From assembly GCA_964580995.1 (NCBI GenBank), contig CAZOMV010000024.1, positions 1-59,198 on the forward strand: a stretch of 59,198 nucleotides of DNA. Direction: 5' to 3'. Both the position numbers and the translations under genes were made by a program. This document shows positions 1-9,506 of the stretch, in pieces (position 1 is the stretch's first letter; each line of letters starts with the position of its first letter). Origin of the DNA: JAKJEP01 sp964580995 (GTDB lineage: Bacteria; Planctomycetota; Phycisphaerae; Sedimentisphaerales; SM23-30). The notes beneath the pieces are model-generated. The model was not told where the DNA came from and made no database searches. It worked only from the letters and a program-made list of their open reading frames with translations.

Positions 1-170
1 GATCAATGGCTCCTATACCGGACTCCATCGGAAAAGTAGATCCCCTCCACCTTCCACCTGCCCTTTCGAACCCGCAATCCTCACCGGACGCTTACTTTTT
101 ATTCACCGCCCGCCATCTTTTCCGCATCCCGATTGCCTTTTCCCTCCTGCTGCGATACAATCCGCCGGTC

Positions 171-986
171 ATGATGTACCCAAAAGTAAAAAAACTCTTC
201 TGCCGCAAACTCTCCGGCAGGCAACTGTTTTATTCCGTTCTCATCCTCTTGCTGACAGGATTCATTCTCATGTCCATTTTCGCCGACAAAATCATCTTCC
301 CCGGCCGCCGTTCCTATCGGGACGATTCCCAAATCTTCAAAATCAAAACCCCCGATGGTGTACTCCTCTCCGCCATCTACCTGCCCAAACCCGACTCCGA
401 CTACACCATCCTCTACTGCCACGGCAACGGCGAAGACCTCGGTGACATCCGACCGATCCTGCAAATGTATCCGCTCAATGGTTTTTCCATCCTGGCCTAC
501 GACTACCGCGGCTACGGCACCAGCCAGGGTACTATCTCCGAAGCAAACGCCTACCACGACATCGAAACCGTGTACGAGTACCTCCGAAACGAATTAAAAA
601 CACCGCCTGATCGCGTCATCGTCCTGGGCCGCTCCGTCGGCGGCGGCTCCGCTGCTCACCTGGCCAGCCGCAAAGAAGTAGCCGGCCTCATCTTTGAAAG
701 TGCGTTCGTCTCCGCCTTCCGCGTCCTCACCCGCATTCCCCTCCTGCCCGGCGATAAATTCAAAAATATCGACAAACTCAAAACCATCCATTGTCCCGTC
801 CTGGTCTTGCACGGCACCAGCGACTGGCTCGTCCCCTGCTGGCACGGCCGAAAACTCTTCCAAACCGCCCACGAGCCGAAACTCTGCCTCTGGGTCGAGG
901 GCGCCGGCCACAACGACCTGCTCCTGGTCGCCGACCGGGCCTACTGGCAAAAACTGGACGAATTCACCCGCCTGATCCCCAAATAA
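171..986 (+). CDS. Membrane-anchored alpha/beta hydrolase (BEM46/ABHD13-like)
   Basis: A 271-residue serine hydrolase of the alpha/beta fold. A hydrophobic segment at about residues 14-34 should anchor it in the inner membrane. The catalytic triad is readable: Ser155 in GRSVGGG, Asp218 in HGTSDW and His247 in GAGHND; the HGNGED stretch is a plausible oxyanion loop. The frame is open upstream to base 6, but that part reads as low-complexity non-coding sequence, so the ATG pair at 171/174 is preferred. Substrate is unknown; the family includes esterases and thioesterases. The next gene starts about 175 bases downstream on the same strand. Codon use is strongly C-ending, like the neighbour at 1163 and unlike the operon from 2781. 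Confidence 0.8.
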   Translation: MMYPKVKKLFCRKLSGRQLFYSVLILLLTGFILMSIFADKIIFPGRRSYRDDSQIFKIKTPDGVLLSAIYLPKPDSDYTILYCHGNGEDLGDIRPILQMYPLNGFSILAYDYRGYGTSQGTISEANAYHDIETVYEYLRNELKTPPDRVIVLGRSVGGGSAAHLASRKEVAGLIFESAFVSAFRVLTRIPLLPGDKFKNIDKLKTIHCPVLVLHGTSDWLVPCWHGRKLFQTAHEPKLCLWVEGAGHNDLLLVADRAYWQKLDEFTRLIPK

Positions 987-1162
987 CCCCCTGCCTCACC
1001 GGCCCGATTTGGTTCGTCCTGAAAAAACCACGCAGAAAGCCGTTGCTTAGCTCCCGTGGACAGAGTAGAATCACCCGCAAGCGGTTCGGCTGGGTGGCCG
1101 GGCTAAAATGTCGCATGTAACTGGAAAATGTGAATACTGAAAATCAACCTGGTTGCCCCATA

Positions 1163-2527
1163 ATGCTCAAATTACGCCTGATTAATCCCAACAGCCCGCT
1201 GACAACCATTACCCTCCCCGACGTGATCGGCAAAATGACCTTGGGCCGTCGCGCCTTGTTCATGCCGGTCAATCTGGCTATTTGTGCGGCGGTCGTTCCG
1301 CCCGGCTATTCGGTCGAGATCGTCGATGAGTGCGTTCTGGACCAGCCCCATCAGCCGCGTCCCGATGTGGATGTCGTTGCGATCGGGGCCATGACCACCC
1401 AGGCCCGCCGCGCTTATCATCTCGCCGATGCCTATCGCAGTCTCGGCGTCAAAGTCATCCTGGGCGGCATCCACCCATCCACCCTGCCCCAGGAAGCCCT
1501 CCAGCATGCCGACGCCGTCTGCCGTGGTGACGCGGAAAGCACCTTCCCTTACTGCCTGACCGACCTAGCCGCCGGCCGGCCCCTCCGAGCGGTTTATGAC
1601 TGGAAGGATTTTCCCCTGGCACCGATTGCCACCCCGCGTAAGGATCTGCTGAACCCGCGTGACTATCTCGTTTACAATCCCATCCAGACCACGCGTGGCT
1701 GTCCGCACAATTGCAGTTTTTGTACCACGCCCGCCATTTTCGGCCGCGCCTACCGCCAGCGTTCCATTGATAGTATCATCGATGAAATCAAAGCAGCCCA
1801 GCAAATGGGCAGCAACTTTTTCATCTTCAGCGACGACAATTTTGCTGGCAACCACCGCTGGGCACTCGAACTCTGCCACGCCCTGACTCCCCTCCGTGTC
1901 AAGTGGGCTTCCCAGTGCGATATCCTCATCAGCAACAGCGATACCCTCCTGGCCGCCATGCGCCGCAGCGGCTGCCAGGGGCTTATCCTTGGTCTGGAAA
2001 GCCCCAATCCCGACACCCTGACCGAAGCCCGCAAAAGCTACGTCCACGCCCAATCCTATCTCCACCGCATCCGAAAAATACAGGCCCATCAGATTAGCCT
2101 GTGGGGTTCCTTCATCTTCGGTTTTGACAATGACGACTGGCGCAGTTGCCGGGCCGCTGTCCGTTTTGCCCATCAGGCGGGCCTGGTCATGAGCTGCTAC
2201 CCCATTCTCACCCCGTATCCCGGCACCGCTGTTTTTGATGAATACAAAAAACAGGGCCGCCTGCTGACCGAAAATTGGGATAAGTACAACGGTTCTACCG
2301 TCGTCTTCCAGCCTTCTCGCATGACCCCTGCTCAACTGAGCCATGCCCAGATGGCGGCCTTTTGCGATTTCTATCGCCCCCGCTCCGCCTTTGCCCGCCT
2401 CAAGCTCTGGCCCTTCAAAAAACATTCCTGGCTCGCTAATCTCGCCATCTATTGGGGCCTGTTCTATTACTATCTCCGTTACAAAAAACGCGATACCCTC
2501 CCCAGCTTTACCGACTTCCTGAGCTGA
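1163..2527 (+). CDS. B12-binding domain radical SAM protein
   Basis: About 454 residues. The N-terminal third is a cobalamin-binding Rossmann-like domain, with a GGIHPS segment and a CRGDAE segment typical of this class. The radical SAM core follows, with cluster cysteines in TRGCPHNCSFC, and then a C-terminal region with FSDDNFAGN and GLESPNPDTL. The family includes methyltransferases acting on unactivated carbons and other radical enzymes; the substrate cannot be read. A GTG at 1130 would add 11 residues; the ATG at 1163 (MLKLRLINPN) is preferred because the conserved first strand starts there. It stands apart from the 2781 operon by 253 bases in which I see no gene. Confidence 0.82.
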   Translation: MLKLRLINPNSPLTTITLPDVIGKMTLGRRALFMPVNLAICAAVVPPGYSVEIVDECVLDQPHQPRPDVDVVAIGAMTTQARRAYHLADAYRSLGVKVILGGIHPSTLPQEALQHADAVCRGDAESTFPYCLTDLAAGRPLRAVYDWKDFPLAPIATPRKDLLNPRDYLVYNPIQTTRGCPHNCSFCTTPAIFGRAYRQRSIDSIIDEIKAAQQMGSNFFIFSDDNFAGNHRWALELCHALTPLRVKWASQCDILISNSDTLLAAMRRSGCQGLILGLESPNPDTLTEARKSYVHAQSYLHRIRKIQAHQISLWGSFIFGFDNDDWRSCRAAVRFAHQAGLVMSCYPILTPYPGTAVFDEYKKQGRLLTENWDKYNGSTVVFQPSRMTPAQLSHAQMAAFCDFYRPRSAFARLKLWPFKKHSWLANLAIYWGLFYYYLRYKKRDTLPSFTDFLS

Positions 2528-2780
2528 TCCCCTCCTCCGCTTCCTGAAAACCACCAACGCCAAACAAATTTGAAGAGTGAATATCTATGTGCTCAGGCTG
2601 TTAAAATGGGTAAGATGGTAAGGGTGAAACTGAATTTTCAGTATTATCAAGAGGGTGAAAACAAATTTCAAGCTTGAGGGCATGAACGCCCGATAATTAA
2701 TAGTAGCCGGTGGCCAGGTGGGCTGCCTGTGCGCGTAAGATTTTGTATTTAAGTTAGTTATAGCCTTAAGCGGAGGCTGA

Positions 2781-4982
2781 ATGAAGCTTGTGTCCGTGAA
2801 AACGGAAAAATTTGCGGCGATTAGCGATAAAATAAAGTCGCTGATTGAGAGGGGGCAGATTGCCCAGGTTGACTCGGCTGTATCTGAATACGATGATTTC
2901 GAAGATAATCCGGTCTATAACTTACTTTTACAGGCAGTTTCTCCGTATCTGCAACGGGACTATGTTCAAACCTTACAAATATTGGACCGTGCCCGGCAAG
3001 CGTTCGGTCCGGAAGAATCGATTCCCAATTCTTCGCTTTACTCGGCGATGCTGGTGAATTCGCAGTTGTTCTTGCCGCGTCGGGACCGACCGGCCACGGG
3101 GAAAGGGTATGGATTCTATAAGAAGAATATCGCGGCCCTGCGAGAGGTGGACCCGGTTTTGGCGGGGGAAGTGCAGCAGGCAGTCTGGCTGGAGGAGTAT
3201 GTGCTGGTGGAATTCTGGGATGGGCTGCATTTTTTTTCCATGAAACACCGGGCCTTGCAGTTGGCCGATGAGGAAATAAAACAAAAATTATCCGAACATA
3301 CCGAGAAACGGGCTCCCATTACCTTTGGCGGGGCGGAACTGATCGAAGAGCTTCGCTATTGCCTGGGGAATCAACATGCTGGGGTTCATGGGATGTCGCG
3401 GGCGCATTATCTGGTGGAAGAAGATCCGAACCGGATTCGGGTCATTTTGCATCTGGACGATTTTAGTGAGGAACTTCGCAGCCATAAATTGATTTTATTC
3501 GGCGGTCGGGGACTGGATGAGAGGGTTCGGGAAGTTTTCAGCACGTTGCGATATCCGCGGGTGAATACCATTCTCGGCGATGTGGAACTGGTGGAGGCCA
3601 AACTCAACAAAACCATTTCCGGATTGTATGCGGCGGTTCCCAGGGAGCCGGTCCGGGCGTATTACCAATCGGAAGAATTTCGGGAGCGACAGCGAGAGAT
3701 TATCCGGGGGGAACTGCTGCCGCGGGTGATGGTTTGTACCTGCCGCTGGACCACGTTTCTGAAATATTGTGCCTCGGATTTTGAAAAGGCCTTTCGCCAG
3801 ATCGGCTGCCAGACGTGCTATGTGATAGAGGAAAATGATGTGCAGTTTTTGTCGAAGGAGCTGCATTGGACCCAGATCTGGAACTTTAAACCGGATGTTA
3901 TTTTTATCGTTACGCATGCCCGGCCTTCTCTTTCTTATATTCCCAGAGAATTGCCAGTTATAAGTTATATGCAGGATCGGTGCGGCCCGATATTGGAATT
4001 GGCAGATTTAGCAACTCATGTTGATAAGAAAGATTTATTTATTTGCCTAAACTCTGTGTTTCAAGATATTTTGGTGAATAAGAGCGTATCAAAAGAACAA
4101 ACATTTATCATGCCGGTTCCCGTGGATGAGGAACAATTTTTTCCTTTAGACAGGAATTGTTCCGAGGCTTGCCGATATGCGCTGGAGGTGAGTTTTGTAA
4201 AACATGGTCATCCGGATTTGGCGACGGTTTACGAAGGGTTTTTGCAGACTTATATACTGAAAACGGATCATGAGAAATGTAAAAATGGCTTACTAGAGAT
4301 TTTTAATAGATTGTTCGATTTTTGCTGTCGTACGGATGAAAGAAAATATGAACCGGAAATGGTAGAATTTGTTTTTTCGCATTTGGCATCTGGGGTGAGT
4401 AACGATTTTCGACATGGCTTGCAGCAACTGATCACAATCTTTGCGACAGCAGTTCATTCTGCGGCCTGGCGAAGTCAGTTTTTAATCGCCTTAGATCAGG
4501 CGGGGATTGAGCTGGGATTGTATGGCAATGACTGGGAGAAGCATTCGCAACTGGGACATTTGTCTAAAGGAGCGGTGGGGCGGCAGGATAAATTAAATTA
4601 CGTATATAATTTTTCGCGGATCAATTTGCATATTAGTCAGGCTTCCACCATGCATCAACGTTTAGTCGAGTGCGGCCTGGCGGGCGGTTTCATGATGGTT
4701 GCCGATCACCCCCCGGAAAATGATTGGGGGGCCGCCAGGCCCTATTATCAAGAAGATAAAGAAGTAGTGTTTTTTGATACAAAAAAAGACCTAATTGATA
4801 AATGCCGCTATTATCTTTCCCATGAAAATGAGCGGCTGGAAATCGCTCGCAATATGCATATTCGAACCTTACAAGAAAGAACCTGTAAGGTCGCCGTCAA
4901 GAAAGTGCTTTCGGAGTGGCGGAGGCTATTAGCGGAATATCGCTATGTTGCAGGCGAAGAATCCCCCAAATTGTGGAGATGA
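2781..4982 (+). CDS. CgeB-like glycosyltransferase, first gene of the glycan operon
   Basis: A 733-residue protein. The C-terminal part (about 540-720) resembles the CgeB-type glycosyltransferase domain (Glyco_trans_1_2): a GLYGNDWEKH segment, YNFSRINLHISQAS, then MHQRLVECGLAGGF, the pattern these enzymes use near the donor site. A central segment (about 300-460) with VISYMQDRCGPI and MPVPVDEEQFFP is also typical of GT-B CgeB relatives. The first 300 residues match nothing I recognise. Start is decided by GGAGG a few bases before the ATG. It opens a run of fifteen genes with overlaps or very short gaps. The 3' half is visibly more AT-rich than the operon genes from about 6 kb on. It is the only clear glycosyltransferase of the operon. 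Cytoplasmic, no signal peptide. Confidence 0.75.
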   Translation: MKLVSVKTEKFAAISDKIKSLIERGQIAQVDSAVSEYDDFEDNPVYNLLLQAVSPYLQRDYVQTLQILDRARQAFGPEESIPNSSLYSAMLVNSQLFLPRRDRPATGKGYGFYKKNIAALREVDPVLAGEVQQAVWLEEYVLVEFWDGLHFFSMKHRALQLADEEIKQKLSEHTEKRAPITFGGAELIEELRYCLGNQHAGVHGMSRAHYLVEEDPNRIRVILHLDDFSEELRSHKLILFGGRGLDERVREVFSTLRYPRVNTILGDVELVEAKLNKTISGLYAAVPREPVRAYYQSEEFRERQREIIRGELLPRVMVCTCRWTTFLKYCASDFEKAFRQIGCQTCYVIEENDVQFLSKELHWTQIWNFKPDVIFIVTHARPSLSYIPRELPVISYMQDRCGPILELADLATHVDKKDLFICLNSVFQDILVNKSVSKEQTFIMPVPVDEEQFFPLDRNCSEACRYALEVSFVKHGHPDLATVYEGFLQTYILKTDHEKCKNGLLEIFNRLFDFCCRTDERKYEPEMVEFVFSHLASGVSNDFRHGLQQLITIFATAVHSAAWRSQFLIALDQAGIELGLYGNDWEKHSQLGHLSKGAVGRQDKLNYVYNFSRINLHISQASTMHQRLVECGLAGGFMMVADHPPENDWGAARPYYQEDKEVVFFDTKKDLIDKCRYYLSHENERLEIARNMHIRTLQERTCKVAVKKVLSEWRRLLAEYRYVAGEESPKLWR

Positions 4983-4984
4983 AT

Positions 4985-5971
4985 ATGGAAGTATATGTTG
5001 ACCAGAGTGCAGAATTAAGAAAATTGGCGGAACGATTAAAACTAGATGATATTTCAAAGGCACTGTATTTTCCAAAATATTTTCAAATAGAAACCGTTCG
5101 GCTCTGTAATGCCCGATGTCCCTTTTGCGCCTCTGATCAATGGGACAAAACCCATCCTTTTATGTCGGATCCGTTATTTGAAAAAATAGTAACGGAATTG
5201 GAACCTTATTCCGAATGGATAGAATTTGTCTCTGTGCAAAGAGCCGGGGAGCCTCTCTTGGACAAACAGATTGTGCAGCGGGTAAAACAGTTAAAACATG
5301 CCGGAGTCAAACGGATTTTATTTTCTACCAATGCCTCATTACTGGATGAAGCCAAAACAAGAGGTTTGTTAGAAGCCGGATTAGACGAAATCATGTTTTC
5401 GATTGATTCGATCGATGAGAAAAAGTATGGGAAAATGCGGATTGGGTTGGATTATAAGACGGTGATACGGAATATCAAGAATTTTTTCCAAATGCGGGAT
5501 GTTTTTCGGCCGGACTGTAGGATTCGTGTCCGGGGGGTCTCCTTTTATGATATGGATAAGCAGGAGCAACGGGAGGAGTTAAAACGTTGGGAAGAATTTT
5601 GGGCACCCTTGCGAAAACCGCAGGATCGAATTTATATGAAAAAGGCTCACAATTGGGGCAACCAAAAGGAATGGGACGATAACATCCCTTCTTACGAGGA
5701 AATTTACCATCCTTGTATTTTGCCGTGGTCAACGATGAATATCACGTCCATGGGGGTCGTGGCGTTGTGCGGGATTGATTATGATGCGAATATTAGGATG
5801 GGAGATATTAATGAGCAAAGTATTGTTGAGGTATGGCGGAGCGAGAAGATGAATTCGATCCGGGCATTGCACCGGGAAGGGAGGCGTAATGAAATCAGTT
5901 ATTGCCGGGGGTGTAAAGTATTCGATCTGGATTTTAGTTTGGAAAACAAACTGGATATGTATATACGATGA
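4985..5971 (+). CDS. Radical SAM protein with SPASM-like C-terminus
   Basis: A 328-residue radical SAM enzyme. The cluster motif is CNARCPFC near residue 37, and a C-terminal SPASM-like set of cysteines follows (HPCILPW, VALCGIDYD, SYCRGCKVF) that would bind an extra iron-sulfur cluster. Such proteins modify peptides, sugars or other small substrates; the target here is unknown. An ATG at 4979 overlaps the previous stop, but GGAG at 4975-4978 is directly against it and is six bases from the ATG at 4985, so 4985 is chosen. The stop overlaps the next start (ATGA). AT-rich like the end of the preceding gene. Confidence 0.85.
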   Translation: MEVYVDQSAELRKLAERLKLDDISKALYFPKYFQIETVRLCNARCPFCASDQWDKTHPFMSDPLFEKIVTELEPYSEWIEFVSVQRAGEPLLDKQIVQRVKQLKHAGVKRILFSTNASLLDEAKTRGLLEAGLDEIMFSIDSIDEKKYGKMRIGLDYKTVIRNIKNFFQMRDVFRPDCRIRVRGVSFYDMDKQEQREELKRWEEFWAPLRKPQDRIYMKKAHNWGNQKEWDDNIPSYEEIYHPCILPWSTMNITSMGVVALCGIDYDANIRMGDINEQSIVEVWRSEKMNSIRALHREGRRNEISYCRGCKVFDLDFSLENKLDMYIR

Positions 5972-6681
5972 GTAAAAAACCCGCTATAATCGAAAACAAA
6001 GCTCCGGCCCGTCAATTGTGGGAATCGATCAGCCGGGAGCCTTTTGAGAAAAATGTCGGCAATCCGTATGTGTTAGGCCCGTATGCGTCGCATATTCAGC
6101 GGGAGGATCCCAGGCATAATTTTTTCACCTTGGCCCGTTATAAGTTTTGTGCGAAGCTGCTGGTGGGCAAGAAGAGGCTGCTGGAGATCGGCTGTAGTGA
6201 TGCACTGGGAGTGAGCCTGGTTCAGCAGGAAGTGAAGCCGGAAGTGATGATGTGTGTGGATTTCGATGAGCGGATCATAGAGGATAACCGCAAGCGGTTG
6301 TCAGACCAGAGGAATATAGCTTTTTTATCGCTGGATATGGTGCGGCAGAAATTGCCGGATACCTATGATGCGGCGTATTGTATCGATGTGCTGGAGCATA
6401 TATATCCTGCCGATGAAAAAGTGTTTTTAGATCATATTTTATCTGCGTTAGAGGAGCAGGCGGTTTTTATCGTGGGGACGCCGAATGTGACGGCCAATCC
6501 GTATGCTTCGCCGAGCAGTCAGGCCGGGCATGTGAATCTGAAAGATGCGGAGGCTTTGAGGAAAATGATGGCGGAGCGGTTTCATAATGTATTTATGTTT
6601 TCCATGAATGACGAAATGGTTCATACCGGATTTGCGCCGATGGCCCATTATCTTTTTGCCATGGGTGTGGGGAAGCGGTGA
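5968..6681 (+). CDS. Class I SAM-dependent methyltransferase
   Basis: A 237-residue methyltransferase. Motif I is LEIGCSDALG at about residues 70-79, followed by an acidic position in MCVDFDE and the post-motif segment AAYCIDVLEHIYP, typical of class I enzymes acting on small molecules or sugars. Its start overlaps the stop of the radical SAM gene by four bases, which implies translational coupling. In this operon a sugar or sugar-nucleotide substrate is likely, but that is inference. Confidence 0.82.
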   Translation: MSKKPAIIENKAPARQLWESISREPFEKNVGNPYVLGPYASHIQREDPRHNFFTLARYKFCAKLLVGKKRLLEIGCSDALGVSLVQQEVKPEVMMCVDFDERIIEDNRKRLSDQRNIAFLSLDMVRQKLPDTYDAAYCIDVLEHIYPADEKVFLDHILSALEEQAVFIVGTPNVTANPYASPSSQAGHVNLKDAEALRKMMAERFHNVFMFSMNDEMVHTGFAPMAHYLFAMGVGKR

Positions 6682-7691
6682 TCTATATGGCGGATTTGAA
6701 AAAACGAAAGGTAGTAGTGACCGGTGGGGCGGGATATGTCGGTTCGGTTCTGGTGCCTAAACTGCTTGCGAAAGGGCATCGGGTAAAAGTGATAGATTTG
6801 TATATCTATGGCGGCGAGGTGCTGGATGCCGTGAAGGATCACCCGCACCTGGTGCAGGTGAAAGGGGATATTCGGGACCGCGCCTTGTTGGAGAAGGAAC
6901 TGGCCGGGTATGATTCGGTCATTCATCTGGCGTGTATTTCCAACGATCCCAGTTTTGAGCTGGATCCGGCGCTGGGCAAGAGCATCAATTATGATGCGTT
7001 TATTGATCTGGTGAATGCGGCGAAAAAAGGGGGGGTGAATCGTTTTGTTTACGCCTCCAGTTCCAGCGTGTATGGGATAAAAGAAGTTAAAAATGTGACC
7101 GAGGATTTGCCGCTGGAGCCGCTGACGGATTATTCCAAATACAAGGCGATGTGTGAAGCAGTTTTACTGCGGCAGCGGGGTCCGGGATTTGTGACCCTGA
7201 TTTTGCGGCCGGCGACGGTTTGCGGCTATTCCCCGCGGTTGCGGCTGGATCTGACGGTGAATATTTTGACGAACCATGCGGTGAATAATCGGAAAATAAC
7301 GATATTTGGCGGGCAGCAGATGCGGCCGAACATTCATATCGAAGATGTGGCCGATTTGTATGTTCAGTCTCTGGAGTGGGAGGATGAAAAAATTGACGGT
7401 AAAATATTCAATGCGGGATATGAGAATCATACGGTTTCACAAATAGCTGAAATTGTCCGGGATCATGTCGGGCCGGATGTAGAGGTGGTTACTACACCGA
7501 CGGATGATCTTCGGTCTTATCATATTTCGTCGGAGAAGATCGAGCGGGAACTGGGATTTGTTCCCAGACGAACGATAGAAGAGGCGGTGCGGGATCTGGT
7601 AGAGGCCTTTCGGGCCAACCGGATTCCAAATTCGATGACGGATGACCGTTACTACAATATTAAAACGATGCAAAAATGCAATTTGAACTGA
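6678..7691 (+). CDS. NAD-dependent epimerase/dehydratase (extended SDR)
   Basis: A 337-residue extended short-chain dehydrogenase. The nucleotide-binding motif is TGGAGYVGS near the N-terminus. The catalytic set is visible: serines in YASSSSVYG and Tyr/Lys in YSKYK. The C-terminal half has the NIHIEDVADLY and FNAGYENHTVSQIAEIV patterns of UDP-glucose 4-epimerase relatives. It would act on a nucleotide-activated sugar. The annotated start is a GTG overlapping the previous stop (GTGA); an ATG at 6687 with GGAAG upstream is an alternative that removes three residues. Confidence 0.87.
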   Translation: MIYMADLKKRKVVVTGGAGYVGSVLVPKLLAKGHRVKVIDLYIYGGEVLDAVKDHPHLVQVKGDIRDRALLEKELAGYDSVIHLACISNDPSFELDPALGKSINYDAFIDLVNAAKKGGVNRFVYASSSSVYGIKEVKNVTEDLPLEPLTDYSKYKAMCEAVLLRQRGPGFVTLILRPATVCGYSPRLRLDLTVNILTNHAVNNRKITIFGGQQMRPNIHIEDVADLYVQSLEWEDEKIDGKIFNAGYENHTVSQIAEIVRDHVGPDVEVVTTPTDDLRSYHISSEKIERELGFVPRRTIEEAVRDLVEAFRANRIPNSMTDDRYYNIKTMQKCNLN

Positions 7692-7699
7692 ATGTCGCC

Positions 7700-8536
7700 A
7701 TGAGTGAAATAGCAGAATTAGAAAAAAAAGCCCGGCAGTTGAAGCAAACCATTTTTCAGGTGATTTGCCGGGGCGGGGGCGGGCATATCCCGGCCTCCTT
7801 TTCGGTGGCGGAGATTTTGACGGTTTTGTATCATCGGATTTTAAGCGTGAATCCGCAGAATCCGAAGGATCCGGACCGGGACCGGTTTATCTTGAGTAAG
7901 GGCCACGCGGCAGTGGCGCTGTATGCGGTGCTGGCCCAGAAGGGTTTTATCGAGGAATCGCTGCTGGAAACGTATGGCCATTCCGGGACGGTGCTGGGCG
8001 GGCATCCGGATATGTACAAGGTGCCGGGTGTCGAAGCTTCTACGGGGGCGCTGGGGCATGGTTTTCCGTTTGGGGTGGGGATAGCCCTGGCGGGCAAGAT
8101 GGACGGCAGGCAATACCTCACGTTTGTGCTGATGGGCGATGGGGAGTGTCAGGAAGGGACCATCTGGGAGGCCGCCCTGTTTGCCCCCCAGCAGAGGCTC
8201 GATAACCTGGTGGCGATTGTGGACTACAACAAACTGCAGGCGCTGGATCGGCTGGAGAATATCATCTCGCTGGAGCCGCTGGCGGAGAAGTGGCGGTCGT
8301 TCGGCTGGGCGGTGCGGGAAGTGGACGGCCATGATATCGGGCAACTGGTGGAAACGTTTATGGCGGTCCCTTTTGTAAAGGATAAACCGAGTATGGTGAT
8401 TGCCCATACTATCAAGGGCAAGGGGATATCGTTTATGGAGAATGTGCCGATCTGGCATTACCGGATGCCCAATGAACAGGAGATGAAGATCGCCTGCGCG
8501 GAGCTGGGGCTGGCGGAAGATCCGGTGGAGGTGTAA
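7700..8536 (+). CDS. Transketolase, N-terminal (TPP-binding) subunit
   Basis: About 278 residues covering the pyrophosphate-binding half of transketolase. Seen are SKGHAAVALYA, GHPD, GALGHGFPFGVG and the thiamine diphosphate motif GDGECQEG followed by NKLQ. With the next gene it makes a split enzyme, as found in many bacteria and archaea. The frame stays open to an ATG at 7676 overlapping the epimerase gene; neither start has a good ribosome site, and 7700 is preferred because it begins after the previous stop. In a glycan operon it may move a two-carbon ketol unit to or from a sugar intermediate rather than serve central metabolism. Confidence 0.88.
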   Translation: MSEIAELEKKARQLKQTIFQVICRGGGGHIPASFSVAEILTVLYHRILSVNPQNPKDPDRDRFILSKGHAAVALYAVLAQKGFIEESLLETYGHSGTVLGGHPDMYKVPGVEASTGALGHGFPFGVGIALAGKMDGRQYLTFVLMGDGECQEGTIWEAALFAPQQRLDNLVAIVDYNKLQALDRLENIISLEPLAEKWRSFGWAVREVDGHDIGQLVETFMAVPFVKDKPSMVIAHTIKGKGISFMENVPIWHYRMPNEQEMKIACAELGLAEDPVEV

Positions 8537-8543
8537 AGAAAAT

Positions 8544-9506
8544 ATGAGAAACGCATATATACAGGCGTTATACGAATTGGCGGGGAAGGATGAGCGGATC
8601 TTCGCCCTGGTGGCTGATAACGGGGCGATTGTCTATGACCAATTTCGCCGGGAGTTTCCGGACCGGTTTATCAATTTTGGAATCGCCGAGGCAAACATGG
8701 TGTCGGTGGCGGCGGGTCTGGCCAGTTGCGGCAAGATTCCCTTTGCCTATACGATTTCCGGCTTTCTCACGATGCGGGCCTTTGAACAGGTGCGCAACGA
8801 TGTCTGCCTGCAACGGATGAATGTCAAGCTGGTAGGGATTGGCGCCGGTTTTGTGTACAGCGATTTAGGACCGACGCATCACGCCACGGAAGACATCGCT
8901 ATCATGCGGGTGCTGCCAGGCATGACGATTCTCTCGCCGGCGGATCCGCTGGAGGCCTATCAGGCGACGCTGGCGGCAGCGGAAGTGGAAGGGCCGGTTT
9001 ATCTCCGTATCGCCGGCAGCAAGACCCCGCGAATCTGTGGGGATAACTACCGGTTCGAATTCGGCAGGGGAGTAACGCTGCGGCAGGGGAGTGATCTGGC
9101 CATGATCGCGACGGGGAACATTATGCAGGAAGTGCAGCAGGCGGCGGAGGAGCTGGCGGTGGGGGGGGTGTCGGTACGCCTGATTAATATTCATACGATC
9201 AAGCCGATCGACCGGGACATTATTTGCCGCGCCGCCCGGCAGACCGGGGCGATTCTGACCGTGGAAGAGCATTCCATTACCGGCGGGCTGGGCAGTGCGG
9301 TGGCGGAGGTGCTGATGGAGAGCGGCTGTGGTTCCGTTCGTTTTCGGCGGATGGGACTGATGGACAGATTTCCGACAGGTTACGGCAGCTATGCGGAAAT
9401 GAAGCAGATTAACGGTTTATCACGGCAGCATATCGTCGAGGCTGCCCGCCAGCTTTTGGAGAGTCGTAATGGGACAGTTACGCCATATTGTAACGCCACT
9501 GCATAA
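8544..9506 (+). CDS. Transketolase, C-terminal (pyrimidine-binding) subunit
   Basis: A 320-residue partner of the preceding gene, seven bases downstream. It carries the transketolase pyrimidine-domain pattern: the conserved Glu in FGIAEANM, the GPTHHATEDIAIMR segment, and a C-terminal domain with HTIKPID and EEHSITGGLGSAVAEV. The two subunits together equal one full transketolase and are expected to form a heterotetramer in the cytoplasm. It could also be called a 1-deoxyxylulose-5-phosphate-synthase-like subunit, but the split form and the motifs fit transketolase better. Confidence 0.88.
   Translation: MRNAYIQALYELAGKDERIFALVADNGAIVYDQFRREFPDRFINFGIAEANMVSVAAGLASCGKIPFAYTISGFLTMRAFEQVRNDVCLQRMNVKLVGIGAGFVYSDLGPTHHATEDIAIMRVLPGMTILSPADPLEAYQATLAAAEVEGPVYLRIAGSKTPRICGDNYRFEFGRGVTLRQGSDLAMIATGNIMQEVQQAAEELAVGGVSVRLINIHTIKPIDRDIICRAARQTGAILTVEEHSITGGLGSAVAEVLMESGCGSVRFRRMGLMDRFPTGYGSYAEMKQINGLSRQHIVEAARQLLESRNGTVTPYCNATA

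Noticed and set aside
6..170. N-terminal extension of the first hydrolase
   Set aside because: Low-complexity translation with no homologous look; the ATG at 171 directly precedes the membrane anchor.
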